DNA of 64,000 nt. It comes from DASQFQ01 sp038327685. Its GTDB lineage: Bacteria; Actinomycetota; Thermoleophilia; Solirubrobacterales; Solirubrobacteraceae. The notes beneath the pieces were generated by a model, which saw only the letters and a list, made by a program, of their open reading frames with translations, was not told where the DNA came from and searched no databases. Positions 15,970 to 26,400 of this stretch are shown here, in pieces (position 1 is the first letter of the stretch; every line of letters begins with the position of its first letter). The stretch is taken from the NCBI GenBank assembly GCA_038327685.1, contig JBBQLH010000004.1:8691-72690 (forward strand), in the 5' to 3' direction. A program made the translations under genes and the position numbers.

Positions 15970-16293
15970 ATGCCCTCCGAACTGTCGATCGCCTGCTCGC
16001 TGGACTCGAGCCAACTGCCCGGCCGCCTGGCCGAGATGGCCGACCTCGGGCGTGCTGCCCTCATCGACGCGCGAATCGACGCGAGGCGCGCACAGTTGCG
16101 GTTCGCCGCCGGCTCCGGCATCCGCGCGCGCGTCGAGGCGATCGTCGCTGCGGAATCGCGCTGCTGCGCGTTCCTGCGCATGCGCGTCGGCGAGGAGCCC
16201 GAGACCGTGGTCCTGACCATCGACGCTCCCGAGGACGCGGAGATGGTCCTCGCCGAACTCGTCGACGCGTTCGGCCAGCAGCCGGCCGCGTGA
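15970..16293 (+). CDS. Small conserved protein of the MerR-controlled operon (CC motif)
   Basis: 107 residues from ATG 15970. Begins SELSIACSLDSSQLPGRL and has RVEAIVAAESRCCAFLRM with a vicinal Cys pair, then a hydrophobic strand VVLTIDAPEDAEMVLAEL. Soluble; I know similar small proteins next to MerR and mercury-transport-like genes but not a proven function. The Cys pair suggests metal or metalloid binding, perhaps handing the ion to the membrane protein encoded next (TGATG overlap). Confidence 0.65.
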   Translation: MPSELSIACSLDSSQLPGRLAEMADLGRAALIDARIDARRAQLRFAAGSGIRARVEAIVAAESRCCAFLRMRVGEEPETVVLTIDAPEDAEMVLAELVDAFGQQPAA

Positions 16294-16511
16294 TGAGCGC
16301 CAACGATCCAGGCAGTCGCCGACGCTCAGATGTTGCCCTCGTGGGCGGCGGCATGCTCACGGCGCTGTGCTGCGCGGTCGGTCCTGCGCTCATCGGCGCC
16401 GTTGCCGGCAGCGAGGTCGGTGGCTGGCTGGGCATCGCCTGCGCGATCATCCTCGCCGCCATCGTCGGCCTCGTCATTCACCGCCGCACGCGCACCCGAG
16501 GCGGCTGTTGA
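16293..16511 (+). CDS. Small MerT-like membrane protein
   Basis: 72 residues, ATG 16293 overlapping the previous stop. Two transmembrane helices with LTALCCAVGPALIGAVAGSE between/within the first: a vicinal Cys pair followed by Gly-Pro, as in the first helix of MerT/MerF mercuric-ion transporters, then GGWLGIACAIILAAIVGLV. MerT is longer (three helices), so this is a minimal version. Likely imports or moves a thiophilic metal in concert with the preceding CC protein. Confidence 0.7.
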   Translation: MSANDPGSRRRSDVALVGGGMLTALCCAVGPALIGAVAGSEVGGWLGIACAIILAAIVGLVIHRRTRTRGGC

Positions 16512-16513
16512 AC

Positions 16514-17122
16514 ATGCGTGCCTGGCTGGTCGGGCTCATCGCGCTGGCGACGATCGGCTTCGTGATCGGCACGAGCATCGAGCGTTACAACAGCACTCAC
16601 GAGTCGGCCGCTCAGCTCCGGGCCGAGGGCGCCGCCAGCCAAGCCGCCAAACCCAGCGGTGAGCGTGCCGCGACCCACGCTGTCGAACGCGGCGGCGAAG
16701 AGAACCCGTCGACGCCCGCTACGACGACGGACAGAGGCGAGAGCGCCGCCAGCCACGCGGCCGAGAACGCAGCTGCCAGCAAAACCGGAGTGCTCAAGGA
16801 ACTGCGCCCGCTGGGCATCAACATCGAGGCCGTCCCGTTCGTCGTGCTCGCGGCACTGGCCTCGCTGGCCCTGGCTGCGCTCGGCTGGGCGCGGCCGCGG
16901 TGGCTGCTCGGGCTCGCGGCGATCGCCGGCGCCATGGTCATCTTCGGTGCGCTCGACGTCCGCGAGGCGTTTCACCAATCCGACGAGAACCACACCGGCC
17001 TGGTCATCCTCGCCGCCGTGATCGCGGCAGTGCACTTCGCAGCGGCCGGCATCGCAGCCGCCCTGGCCGCCCGGCGCATGACGCCCGCTGCACCCAGTGC
17101 GGCTGGCACGATCCCTGCGTGA
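16514..17122 (+). CDS. Multi-TM protein of the MerR-controlled operon, unknown function
   Basis: 202 residues from ATG 16514. One N-terminal helix (AWLVGLIALATIGFVIGTS), a long Ala/Glu/Ser/Thr-rich extracytoplasmic linker with SGERAATHAVERGGEE, and three C-terminal helices (about residues 100-122, 126-145 and 160-185) with a short Asp/Glu/His loop (REAFHQSDENH). Two bases separate it from the MerT-like gene. No family recognised; the His/Glu loop could bind a metal. Its stop overlaps the GTG of the ynfA fragment. Confidence 0.6.
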   Translation: MRAWLVGLIALATIGFVIGTSIERYNSTHESAAQLRAEGAASQAAKPSGERAATHAVERGGEENPSTPATTTDRGESAASHAAENAAASKTGVLKELRPLGINIEAVPFVVLAALASLALAALGWARPRWLLGLAAIAGAMVIFGALDVREAFHQSDENHTGLVILAAVIAAVHFAAAGIAAALAARRMTPAAPSAAGTIPA

Positions 17123-17203
17123 CCGCCCGCTCGATCGCGCTGTTCGTCGCCGCCGCACTCGCCGAGATCGGCGGCGCATACCTCATCTGGATCGGGCTGC
17201 GCG
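17119..17203 (+). pseudogene. ynfA (UPF0060) N-terminal fragment
   Basis: GTG 17119 starts TARSIALFVAAALAEIGGAY then LIWIGLR, the conserved first helix of YnfA/UPF0060 small membrane proteins. At about 17200 similarity stops abruptly and the DNA continues in another frame as a sugar ABC permease. The remaining ~80 residues of YnfA are lost. The junction marks the right end of the accessory region. Confidence 0.7.
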
Positions 17204-18227
17204 CTGACGCGATTCCTGACGCTGCGCGAAGGCAGCATCGTCGTCGTGACGCTGCTGACGACGCTGTACTTCTCGGTACAGACGGCGCATTTCTTCACGC
17301 ACGCGAACTTCATCAACGTGCTCCCGTACTTCGCTCCGTTCGCGATCCTCGCGGCGGGCGAGGTCCTGCTGATGGTGGCGGGGGAGATCGACCTCTCGAT
17401 CGGGTCGGTCTTCCTGTTCGCGCCGTTCATGTTCTACGAGTTCGACCTGGCCGGGTTCCCGCTCGTCGTCAACCTGATCCTGGCGCTGCTGTGCTGCGCG
17501 CTGGTCGGGCTGATCAACGGCGTCTTCGTCGAGATCATCGGGGTCTCGTCGTTCATCACGACGCTCGGGATGCTGCTCGGGCTGGGCGGCCTGACGCTGA
17601 TCATCTCCCACGCCCAGCCGGTCGCCATGCCGGGGAGCGACGTGACGACGCACACCGTCAACGTCACCCACATCGTCAACGGGCAGAAGATCGTCCTGCC
17701 CGAGAAGGTCAACGAGGTCGGGACATTCGCGAAGATCTTCGGCGCCGGCACCTACTCCGAGCTGATCTGGGCCCTCGTGATCATCATCGGCGTGCAGGTC
17801 CTCCTCACGCTCACGCGCTGGGGGACCTACACGATCGCGGTCGGCGGCAACAAGCTGGGCGCGAGGGAGGCCGGCATCAACGTCCGCCTCACCGTGATCC
17901 GCAACTTCGTCGTGTGCAGCATCTTCGCCGGCCTGGTGGGCGTGCTCGAGGCGACCCGCGCGGGCTCGGTCACGCCGGACACCGCCGGCGCGTCGGAGTC
18001 GATGTTCCGCGCCGTGTCGGCGGCGGTGATCGGCGGCACGCTGCTGGTCGGCGGCGAGGGGACCGCGATCGGGGCGCTGTTCGGCGCCCTGTTCCTGGGC
18101 ATCCTGCGCGACGGCCTGACCCTCGAGGGGGTCAACGCCGACTACCTGGACTTCATCCTCGGCGTCGCGATCCTCGCCGCGATGGTGATCAACATCTACG
18201 TCGGCCGGGTCAGGAAGGGGAGCGGCC

Positions 18228-18235
<8 letters not shown>
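17201..18235 (+). CDS. Sugar ABC transporter permease (RbsC/AraH type), 5'-truncated
   Basis: The permease frame is recognisable from ALTRFLTLREGSI at ~17201, but no start codon with a ribosome-binding site precedes it; the first in-frame start is GTG 17246. Eight or more helices, AGEIDLSIGSVF (the conserved EIDLS motif), RWGTYTIAVGGNKLGAREAGINV (the EAA-like loop contacting the ATPase) and ATRAGSVTPDTAGASESMFRAVSAAVIGGT are typical. A long periplasmic loop (HTVNVTHIVNGQKIV) is unusual. Probably 20-30 residues and the whole upstream binding-protein gene were removed at the ynfA junction, so expression and function are doubtful. Confidence 0.75.
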
Positions 18236-19039
<804 letters not shown>

Positions 19040-19043
<4 letters not shown>

Positions 19044-19984
19044 CTGGCGCGCAGCGTGATCGTCCGCGCCCTGTCGGCGTGCGCGTGCCGTCGACGGGCT
19101 CGCAGTTCCTCCTCGAACGCGAGGGGCAGCGGGCGATCGTGACCGAGGTGGGCGCCACGCTGCGGTCGTGGCGGGTCGACGAGCGTGAGCAGCTCGACAC
19201 GTTCGACATCGACGAGGTCGGTGACGCCTTCCACGGCAAGGTGCTGGTGCCCTGGCCCAACCGCATCCGGGACTCCCGCTACGTCTTCGAGGGCGCCGAG
19301 CACCGCGTGGCGATCTCCGAGCCGGAGCGGGGCAGCGCGCTGCACGGGCTGGTGCTGTGGGCCAACTGGCGGCCGCTCCGCCACTCGAGCGCCGAGGTCG
19401 TGCTCGGCTACATGCTGCATCCGCAGCCCGGATACCCGTTCACGCTCGAGCTCGAGGTCGAGTACCGGCTGACCGCCGGCGGGCTCGAGGTCGCGCTGCG
19501 GGCGACCAACCGCGGCGACACGATGGCGCCCTTCGGCGCCGGCTTCCATCCCTACCTGGCGCTCGGCGGGGGGCGCCTCGGCGACGCCCTGCTCGAGCTG
19601 CCGGCGCGCACTCGCGTGCCGGTGGACGCGCGGCTGCTGCCGGTAGGCGATCCGGTACCCGTCGAGGGCACCGAGTACGACTTCCGCCGCCGCCGCCCGC
19701 TCGGGCCGCTCGCGCTCGACACCAGCTTCGGAGACCTGAAGCGCGGCCCGGACGGACTGGCTCGCGCGACGCTCGTCGCCGGCTCGGACGAGCGGGCGGT
19801 GACCGTGTGGATGGACGCGCACTTCCGGTTCATCCACGTCTACACGTCCCGCGCAGGCGTCGCCGTCGAGCCGATGACGTGCGCGCCGGACGCGTTCAAC
19901 TCTGGTGACGGCCTCCTGGCGCTCGTGCCGGGAGCCTCGTTCACCGGTCGCTGGGGGCTCAACACACAACGGGAGGTGCAGTGA
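19040..19984 (+). CDS. Aldose 1-epimerase (cytoplasmic)
   Basis: 314 residues from GTG 19040 (4-base overlap with the ATPase). Mutarotase landmarks: PWPNRIRDSRYVFEG, SALHGLVLWANW (catalytic His region), FGAGFHPYLAL (second His) and VAVEPMTCAPDAFNSGDGL (catalytic Glu). It interconverts alpha and beta anomers of an imported aldose. No signal peptide, so it acts inside the cell, unlike its neighbour. Confidence 0.9.
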
Positions 19985-21246
19985 TGCGAAGGTCAGCCAG
20001 GACCAAGAGCCGCGCCGTAGTGGCGGGGATCGCGGCGGTCGCGCTGGCGGCCGCTTGCGCAACGGGTGCGGTGGCGAAGCCGCCACACCAGGGGCACCAC
20101 GGGCACCAGGGTCACCACGGAGGCCTGTCGGTCACGAAGGCGGGCTTCGATTCCGTCGGCGGGACGGCGGTCGATCGCTACACGCTCGCCAACGGGTCGA
20201 TGTCGGCGTCGATCATCACCTACGGCGGCATCCTCCAGGAGCTCCGGGCGCCCGACCGCCGGGGGCGGCTCGCGAACATCACGCTCGGCTACGCCGACCT
20301 GGCCGGGTACACGGTCCTGCGCGGCGATCCGCCGACCGCCAACCCCTCGTACTTCGGCGCGATCATCGGGCGCTACGGCAACCGCATCGGGGGTGCGAAG
20401 TTCACGCTCGACGGCAAGACCTACACGCTCGACGCCAACAACGGGCCCAACAGCCTCCACGGCGGCGACAAGGGCTTCGACAAGTTCGTGTGGGCGGCCG
20501 AGTCGTTCAAGAAGCACGGCGTCGTCGGAGTGAAGCTGACGCGCACGAGCGCGGCCGGCGAGGGATGCACGCCGCCGCCCGCCTGCACGGGCTACCCCGG
20601 CACCCTCCAGGTCGAGGTGGACTACACGCTCGACCAGCGCAACCACCTGCGGATCGACTACACCGCGAAGACGGACCAGGCGACTGTCGTCAACCTCACG
20701 AACCACGCCTACTGGAACCTTTCGGGCGAGGGCACGGGCACCATCTACGACCACCGGCTCAGGCTCAACGCGGACCGCTACACGCCGGTCGACTCGACGC
20801 TGATCCCGACCGGCACGCTCGACCCGGTGGCCGGCACGCCGTTCGACTTCCGCACCCCTCATGCGATCGGGGAGCGGATCCGCGACAACAACCAGCAGCT
20901 GATGTTCGGCCAGGGCTACGACCACAACTGGGTGCTCAACCGCCCCGCCGGGGACACGAGCATGATCCAGGCGGCCCGGCTGAAGGACCCGGCCAGCGGC
21001 CGCGTCCTCACCATGTCCACGACGGAGCCCGGGATCCAGTTCTACTCGGGCAACTTCCTCGACGGCACGCTCTACGGCACGAGCGGCCACGCGTACCGGC
21101 AGGGGGACGGGCTTGCGCTGGAGACCCAGCACTTCCCCGACTCGCCGAACAAGCCCGACCCGCCCTTCCCGTCGACGGTCCTCCGTCCCGGGCAGACCTA
21201 CTCGACGTCGACGATCCTCGGCTTCTCGACGTCCCGTCACCACTGA
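19984..21246 (+). CDS. Secreted galactose mutarotase (aldose 1-epimerase)
   Basis: 420 residues from ATG 19984 (GGGAGG upstream; a GTG at 19981 is less likely). N-terminal signal peptide: basic MRRSARTKSR, hydrophobic VVAGIAAVALAAACATGAVA, then a His/Gln/Gly-rich linker HQGHHGHQGHHGG that may bind metal or the wall. Catalytic signatures: NRIGGAKFTLDG, NSLHGGDKGFDK, VVNLTNHAYWNLSGEG (His), GYDHNWVLN, TTEPGIQFYSGNFLDG (Glu) and ETQHFPDSPN. Extracytoplasmic sugar anomer conversion ahead of uptake fits the ABC genes upstream. A lipobox is not convincing (AAAC). Confidence 0.93.
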   Translation: MRRSARTKSRAVVAGIAAVALAAACATGAVAKPPHQGHHGHQGHHGGLSVTKAGFDSVGGTAVDRYTLANGSMSASIITYGGILQELRAPDRRGRLANITLGYADLAGYTVLRGDPPTANPSYFGAIIGRYGNRIGGAKFTLDGKTYTLDANNGPNSLHGGDKGFDKFVWAAESFKKHGVVGVKLTRTSAAGEGCTPPPACTGYPGTLQVEVDYTLDQRNHLRIDYTAKTDQATVVNLTNHAYWNLSGEGTGTIYDHRLRLNADRYTPVDSTLIPTGTLDPVAGTPFDFRTPHAIGERIRDNNQQLMFGQGYDHNWVLNRPAGDTSMIQAARLKDPASGRVLTMSTTEPGIQFYSGNFLDGTLYGTSGHAYRQGDGLALETQHFPDSPNKPDPPFPSTVLRPGQTYSTSTILGFSTSRHH

Positions 21247-21260
21247 GCAGGGGTGCGGTC

Positions 21261-21288
21261 CCGCCGCCGGCCCCCGGGCCGGCGGCGG
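21261..21288. terminator. Strong GC hairpin between convergent genes
   Basis: Perfect 12-bp stem, CCGCCGCCGGCC (21261-21272) with 21277-21288, loop CCCG. It lies 14 bases past the mutarotase stop and 17 bases past the stop of the opposing FkbM gene, so it can end both transcripts. No T-run. Confidence 0.75.
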
Positions 21289-21305
21289 TCCGATCCCCCT
21301 GCGAA

Positions 21306-22043
21306 TCAGGAGCGCGCGACGAAATTCACCGGGAAGCCCCGGGTGAACGCGCGCCGGAACCGCTCGAGCGAGTACGGGCCGTCGCCGGCGAGGTCGTAGA
21401 TCCGCAGGCGCGCATCGTCCGTGAGCAGCGAGTACACGTCGCCCGGCTCCGTGCCGTAGTGGTCGGCGGAACCGAGACCGTGCTCGAACGCGACGACCGG
21501 CCGGTAGGTCTTCAGCGTCTCCAGCGCGCCTTGGAGCACCTCGAGCTCGGCGCCTTCGACGTCGACCTTGACGAACGCCGGGCGGAACGAGTCGGGGAGC
21601 GCGTCGTCGAGCCGCTCGACCTCGACGGTCAGGTGCTCGAAGCGCTCGGCGCGGGGGGTCGGTCGCTGCCGGAAGCCGCTCCATCCCGGATTGCCGACAA
21701 CATGGACGAATGTGCGGTCACCATGCTCGTTCGCGAGCGCCTTGGTGCGGACGTCGACGTGCGGGAACGCCGCTCGCAGGCCGGCCGCCAGCGCCGGCAG
21801 CGGCTCGTAGGCGATGTGCCGCCCGTTCGGAGCGACGCGGACGAGGTCCCGCAAAACGTCGCCGACGTGGCTGCCGACGTCGATGCAATCCCCGTCGTGC
21901 GGCACCGTCCAGGCCACGAGCCGCCGGAGGTGCGCTCGTTCGGCCAGATCTCGGCGGACGGCCGGCCGTGCCATCTGCCAGGCACGCCGCGCCTCTTCCT
22001 CCATGCCCAGCTGTGCGGCGATGCGCCGCGCCATGCTCTTCAT
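21306..22043 (-). CDS. FkbM-family SAM-dependent methyltransferase
   Basis: 245 residues. CIDVGSHVGDVLRDLVRVAP (motif I), HIAYEPLPALAAGL (motif II), and the FkbM-specific VKVDVEGAELEVLQGALETL, followed by PVVAFEHG. Members O-methylate sugars, polyketides or glycolipids. It stands alone on the minus strand, divergent from the aminotransferase gene with 50 bases between, so a shared promoter region is likely. Specific substrate unknown. Confidence 0.88.
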   Translation of the reverse strand: MKSMARRIAAQLGMEEEARRAWQMARPAVRRDLAERAHLRRLVAWTVPHDGDCIDVGSHVGDVLRDLVRVAPNGRHIAYEPLPALAAGLRAAFPHVDVRTKALANEHGDRTFVHVVGNPGWSGFRQRPTPRAERFEHLTVEVERLDDALPDSFRPAFVKVDVEGAELEVLQGALETLKTYRPVVAFEHGLGSADHYGTEPGDVYSLLTDDARLRIYDLAGDGPYSLERFRRAFTRGFPVNFVARS

Positions 22044-22093
22044 TGCGACCCGGCACGCTAAAGGGAGCGTCGGAATGACCCGATGATGCGGAG

Positions 22094-23428
22094 GTGAGCC
22101 TTCGCGCGCCTATTTCCCGCACGCGCGCCCTTGGCCAGGTTCCCGCCGGCGCTCGGAGCCGCCGTCCGTGGGTCGAGCACTGGCTCGACACCTGTCGCGA
22201 CCTCCAGGCGCTCAAGGCCTCCCATCCGATGATGGACGCGGTGATCGACGAGATCGACGGCCGCATGATCCGGATCGGAGACCACTGGCTCGCCGACTTC
22301 GCGTCGTGCAACTACCTCGGCTTCGACCTCGACCGCGAGATCATCGACGCGATCCCCGCGTACCTCGACACCTGGGGCACGCATCCGAGCTGGTCGCGGC
22401 TGCTCGGCAGCCCGGTCATCTACGAGGAGATCGAGGCGCGCCTGACCGAGCTGCTCGGCAGCGAGGACTCGCTCGTCCTCCCGACCATCACGCACATCCA
22501 CATGTCCGTGATCCCCCTGCTGGCCGCGTCGGGCACGATCTTCCTCGACGCCCGCGCCCACAAGACCATCTACGACGGCTGCCAGGTCGCCCGTGCGCGC
22601 GGCGCGGCGGTCAAGCGCTACCGCTTCGAGGATCCCGACCACCTCGACCAGCTGCTCGCCGGCGAGCGCGATCCGACCCGCCTCGTGTGCATGGACGGCG
22701 TCAACAGCATGACGGGCAACGCGCCCGACATCCGCGCCTTCGCGGCCGTCGCGCGCAAGCACGGCGCGCTGCTCTACGTCGACGACGCCCACGGCTTCGG
22801 CGTCATCGGCGAGCGCCGCGAGGACGAGTCGTGCATCTACGGCGCCCGCGGCAACAGCGTGGTCCGCCATTGCGACGAGACCTACGACGACGTCGTGCTC
22901 GTCGGGGGCTTCTCCAAGGCCTACTCGTCGCTGCTCGCGTTCATCGCCTGCCCCACCGAGGTCAAGGACCTGCTCAAGGTGGCCGCCCCGCCCTACCTCT
23001 ACTCGGGACCGTCGCCCGTGGCTTCGCTCGCCAGCGTCCTCGTCGGGTTCGACGTCAACGAACGCCGCGGCGACGAGCTGCGCCGGGTCCTCCATGCGCA
23101 CACCGCGCGCGTGCTCGACTGCCTGCAACGACTCGGCGTCCACACCCCGAACCACTCGGGCTTCCCGATCGTCGAGATCCCGCTGCGCGACCACCAGCGC
23201 ATCGATGCGGTCGGCCGGATGCTGTTCGACCGCGGCGTCTACGTGACGCTCGCGGCCTACCCGCTCGTCCCGCGCGACGAGGTCGGCTTCCGCGCGCAGC
23301 TGACCGCGGCGAACACGGACGCCGAGATCGACATGCTGATCGGAGCGCTCGAGGAGCTGGCCGAGGCCGGCGAGCTGCAAACCGTCGAAGACGACATCCC
23401 GTTCGTCGTGAGCGTCGCGAACGCCTGA
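22094..23428 (+). CDS. PLP-dependent aminotransferase, serine palmitoyltransferase / AONS-like
   Basis: 444 residues from GTG 22094. Alpha-oxoamine synthase pattern: NYLGFDLDREI near the N-terminus, GSEDSLVLPTITHIH, ARAHKTIYDGCQVARARGA (stacking His), MDGVNSMTGNAPD, YVDDAHGFGVIGE (Asp and His contacts to PLP) and GGFSKAYSS with the PLP Lys. These enzymes condense an amino acid with an acyl-CoA or acyl-ACP. The loop SWSRLLGSPVIYEE differs from classical KBL/AONS. Product could be a sphingoid-like or other acyl-amino ketone; the pathway is not shown by the neighbours. Confidence 0.85.
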   Translation: MSLRAPISRTRALGQVPAGARSRRPWVEHWLDTCRDLQALKASHPMMDAVIDEIDGRMIRIGDHWLADFASCNYLGFDLDREIIDAIPAYLDTWGTHPSWSRLLGSPVIYEEIEARLTELLGSEDSLVLPTITHIHMSVIPLLAASGTIFLDARAHKTIYDGCQVARARGAAVKRYRFEDPDHLDQLLAGERDPTRLVCMDGVNSMTGNAPDIRAFAAVARKHGALLYVDDAHGFGVIGERREDESCIYGARGNSVVRHCDETYDDVVLVGGFSKAYSSLLAFIACPTEVKDLLKVAAPPYLYSGPSPVASLASVLVGFDVNERRGDELRRVLHAHTARVLDCLQRLGVHTPNHSGFPIVEIPLRDHQRIDAVGRMLFDRGVYVTLAAYPLVPRDEVGFRAQLTAANTDAEIDMLIGALEELAEAGELQTVEDDIPFVVSVANA

Positions 23429-23429
23429 G

Positions 23430-26400
23430 ATGAAGGTCTGGGCACGAATCCGCGCGCTGCCGCTCTGGCAGGTCTACCTGGCCGTCGGAGCGCTGATCTC
23501 CGCGCTCTACGTGTGGGTGCCCCCGTTCGCCGGCAGCGGGCCGGTGTTCAACCTGCTCGGGCTCTCGCCGGTGGTCGCGATCGTCGTCGGCGTTCGGCGC
23601 TACCGCCGCTCCGGGGCCGGGCCGTGGCGCTGGTTCGCGATCGGGTTCCTGCTGTTCTGGCTGGGCGACCTCTACACCTACAGCTATCCGCGGCTGACCG
23701 GCACCGAAGTGCCGTTCCCGTCGCTCGGGGACGCGGCCTACGTGATGGTCTATCCCGCCCTGATGATGGGCCTGCTCATCCTGGTCCGGCGCCGCAACCC
23801 GGAGCGCGACCGCGCCGGAGCGATCGACTCGCTGATCATCACGCTGGGCCTGGCGCTGGTCTCGTGGATCGCCCTGATCCAGCCGTCGCTGCACGACGAC
23901 CAGCTCTCGACGGTCGCGAAGCTGGTCTCGATCGCCTACCCGATCGGCGACATCCTGCTGCTCGCCGCGGCCATCCGCCTCGCCGTGGACTCGGGCACGC
24001 GCCGGCCGGCGTTCTACCTGCTCGTCTTGAGCATCGTGGCCCTGCTCGCCACCGATTTCGCCTACGGCCTGGTCACCCTCGCGGGCAACTACGACGGCCA
24101 GGTGTGGCTCGACATCGGCTGGATCAGCTTCTATCTGCTGTGGGGAGCGGCCGCGCTGCACCCCTCGATGGGGGACCTCGAGCAGGCCGCGCCGGATCGC
24201 GACGCGCGCCTGACGCCACTACGACTGATGACGCTCACCTGCGCGTCGCTGATCGCGCCGGTGATGGCCCTGCTCCAGGTCATCGACCGGGGCGACGACC
24301 GCTTCGTGGTCAACGTCGCCGCGATCATCCTCTTCGCCCTCGTCGTGACGCGCATGGCCGGTCTCGTGCGCCAGCAGGAGCGCTCCGTCGCGCGTGAGCG
24401 GATCCTCAGCGCCGCGGGAGCCGATCTCGTCGCCGCCACCAGCCGCGCGGACATCTGCCGCGCGGCGCTCGTCGCCGCGCGCGCGCTCGCCGGAGACGCC
24501 GCGGCCGCCCGCCTCTGCCTGCTCGACGGCGGCGTCGTGGTCGCCGTCGACGGCGAGCTCGGTGCGGCGTGGCCCGTCACGCCCGAGACGGCGGCGGCCC
24601 TGCTCGAACGCGACCGGCCGATCGGCTCGCCGACCCGCCTGTCCGCGAGCGTGCTCGCTGAGCTGCGCGTCCCGTCGACGTCGGCGGACACGCTGATGCT
24701 GGCGCTCTCGGTCCGCGGCGACACGCATGGACTGCTCGCGATCGCGTGCGAGAAGCGGATCCCGCGAGCGCTGCAGAGCAGCCTGGCCGCACTGGCGACG
24801 GAGGTCTCGCTCGCGCTCGAGAGCGCGGCCCTGACCGAGGAGGTCCACCGCCGCACGAGCGAGGCGCGCTTCGGCTCGCTCGTCCAGCATTCCAGCGACC
24901 TCATCACCGTCCTCGACGCGTCCGGGCTGGTCGTCTACCAGAGCCCCTCGATCGAGCGGGTCCTGGGCTACTCGCCCGAAGAGCTCGTCGGCACCACCTT
25001 CATCCGGCTCCTGCAGCCCGGCGAGGAGGGCCGCCTGCCCCACGTCCTGGCCGACCCCGCGCACGCCGTCGCCGGCACCGAGGCGCTCGAGTGCAGCCTC
25101 CGCCACAAGGACGGCGAGGTGCGCCAGTTCGAGGTCCTCTACACCGATCTGCTCGACGACGAGAACGTCCACGGCGTCGTGCTCAACAGCCGCGATGTCA
25201 GCGAGCGCAAGGCCTTCGAGGAGCAGCTCGCGCACCAGGCGTTCCACGATCCGGTCACCAACCTCGCCAACCGCGCGCTGTTCGTCGAGCGCGTGCGGCA
25301 CGCAGTCCCCCGGGCACGGCGTGAACGCTCTCTCCTGGCCGTGATCTTCATGGATCTCGACGACTTCAAGACGATCAACGACAGCCTCGGTCACGCCGCC
25401 GGCGACGCGGTGCTGCTCGAGTTCGCCAAGCGCCTGGACGGCAGCATCCGCCCCAGCGACACCGCGGCCCGTTTCGGCGGCGACGAGTTCGCCGTCCTGC
25501 TCGAGGACGTCGGGAGCGCCCAGGACGCCGCCGACACGGCCGAGCGGATCCTCGAGTCGCTGTCCGCGCCGCTGCTCCTGGAGGGCAAGGAGCTGTTCGT
25601 CCGCTGCAGCCTCGGCATCTCGATCGCCGAGGGGGAGTCCGCGGCCGGCGCCGACGAGCTCATCCGCAACGCCGACGCCGCGATGTACATCGCCAAGCGC
25701 GACGGCAAGGGCGGCTACCGGCTGTTCGAGCCCGCCATGCACGAAGGGGTGCTCGAGCGCCTGGAGCTCCGCGCCGACCTCCAGCGGGCGATGACCGCCG
25801 GGCAGCTCGAGCTGTACTACCAGCCGCTGGTGCTCCTCAGCGACGGCGGCGCCACCGGCGTCGAGGCGCTGTTGCGCTGGCATCACCCCGAGCGCGGCAT
25901 GCTCGGCCCCGACACCTTCATCCCGCTCGCCGAGGAGATGGGCCTGATCGTGCCGATCGGGCGCTGGGTGCTGCGCGAGGCCTGCCGCCAGGCGCGCCAG
26001 ATGCAGAAGCTGCTGCCGGCCGACCCGCCGCTCTCGATGAGCGTGAACCTGTCCGTCAAGCAGCTCCAGCACTCTGACATCGCCGCCGACGTCCGCGACG
26101 CGCTCGCCGAGTCCGGGCTCCCCGGCAGCTCGCTCACGCTCGAGATCACCGAGACGGTGCTGATGACCGACACGGACCTCGCGGTGCAGCGGCTCGAAGA
26201 GCTCAAGTCCCTCGGCGTCCGGCTGGCGATGGACGACTTCGGCACCGGCTACTCATCGCTGAGCTACCTCAGCCGCTTCCCGGTCGACATCCTCAAGATG
26301 GACCGCTCCTTCCTGCGCGACGGCGCCTCGCCGACGACGTCGGCGCTCGCGTCCGCCGTCATCGCGCTGGGCGCGACGCTGGAGCTCGAGATCGTCGCCG

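Noticed and set aside
16509..16514. Third TGA-Sec candidate at the end of the MerT-like gene
   Set aside because: Downstream frame is not family-like and a new ATG with its own coding region follows at once; ordinary stop.
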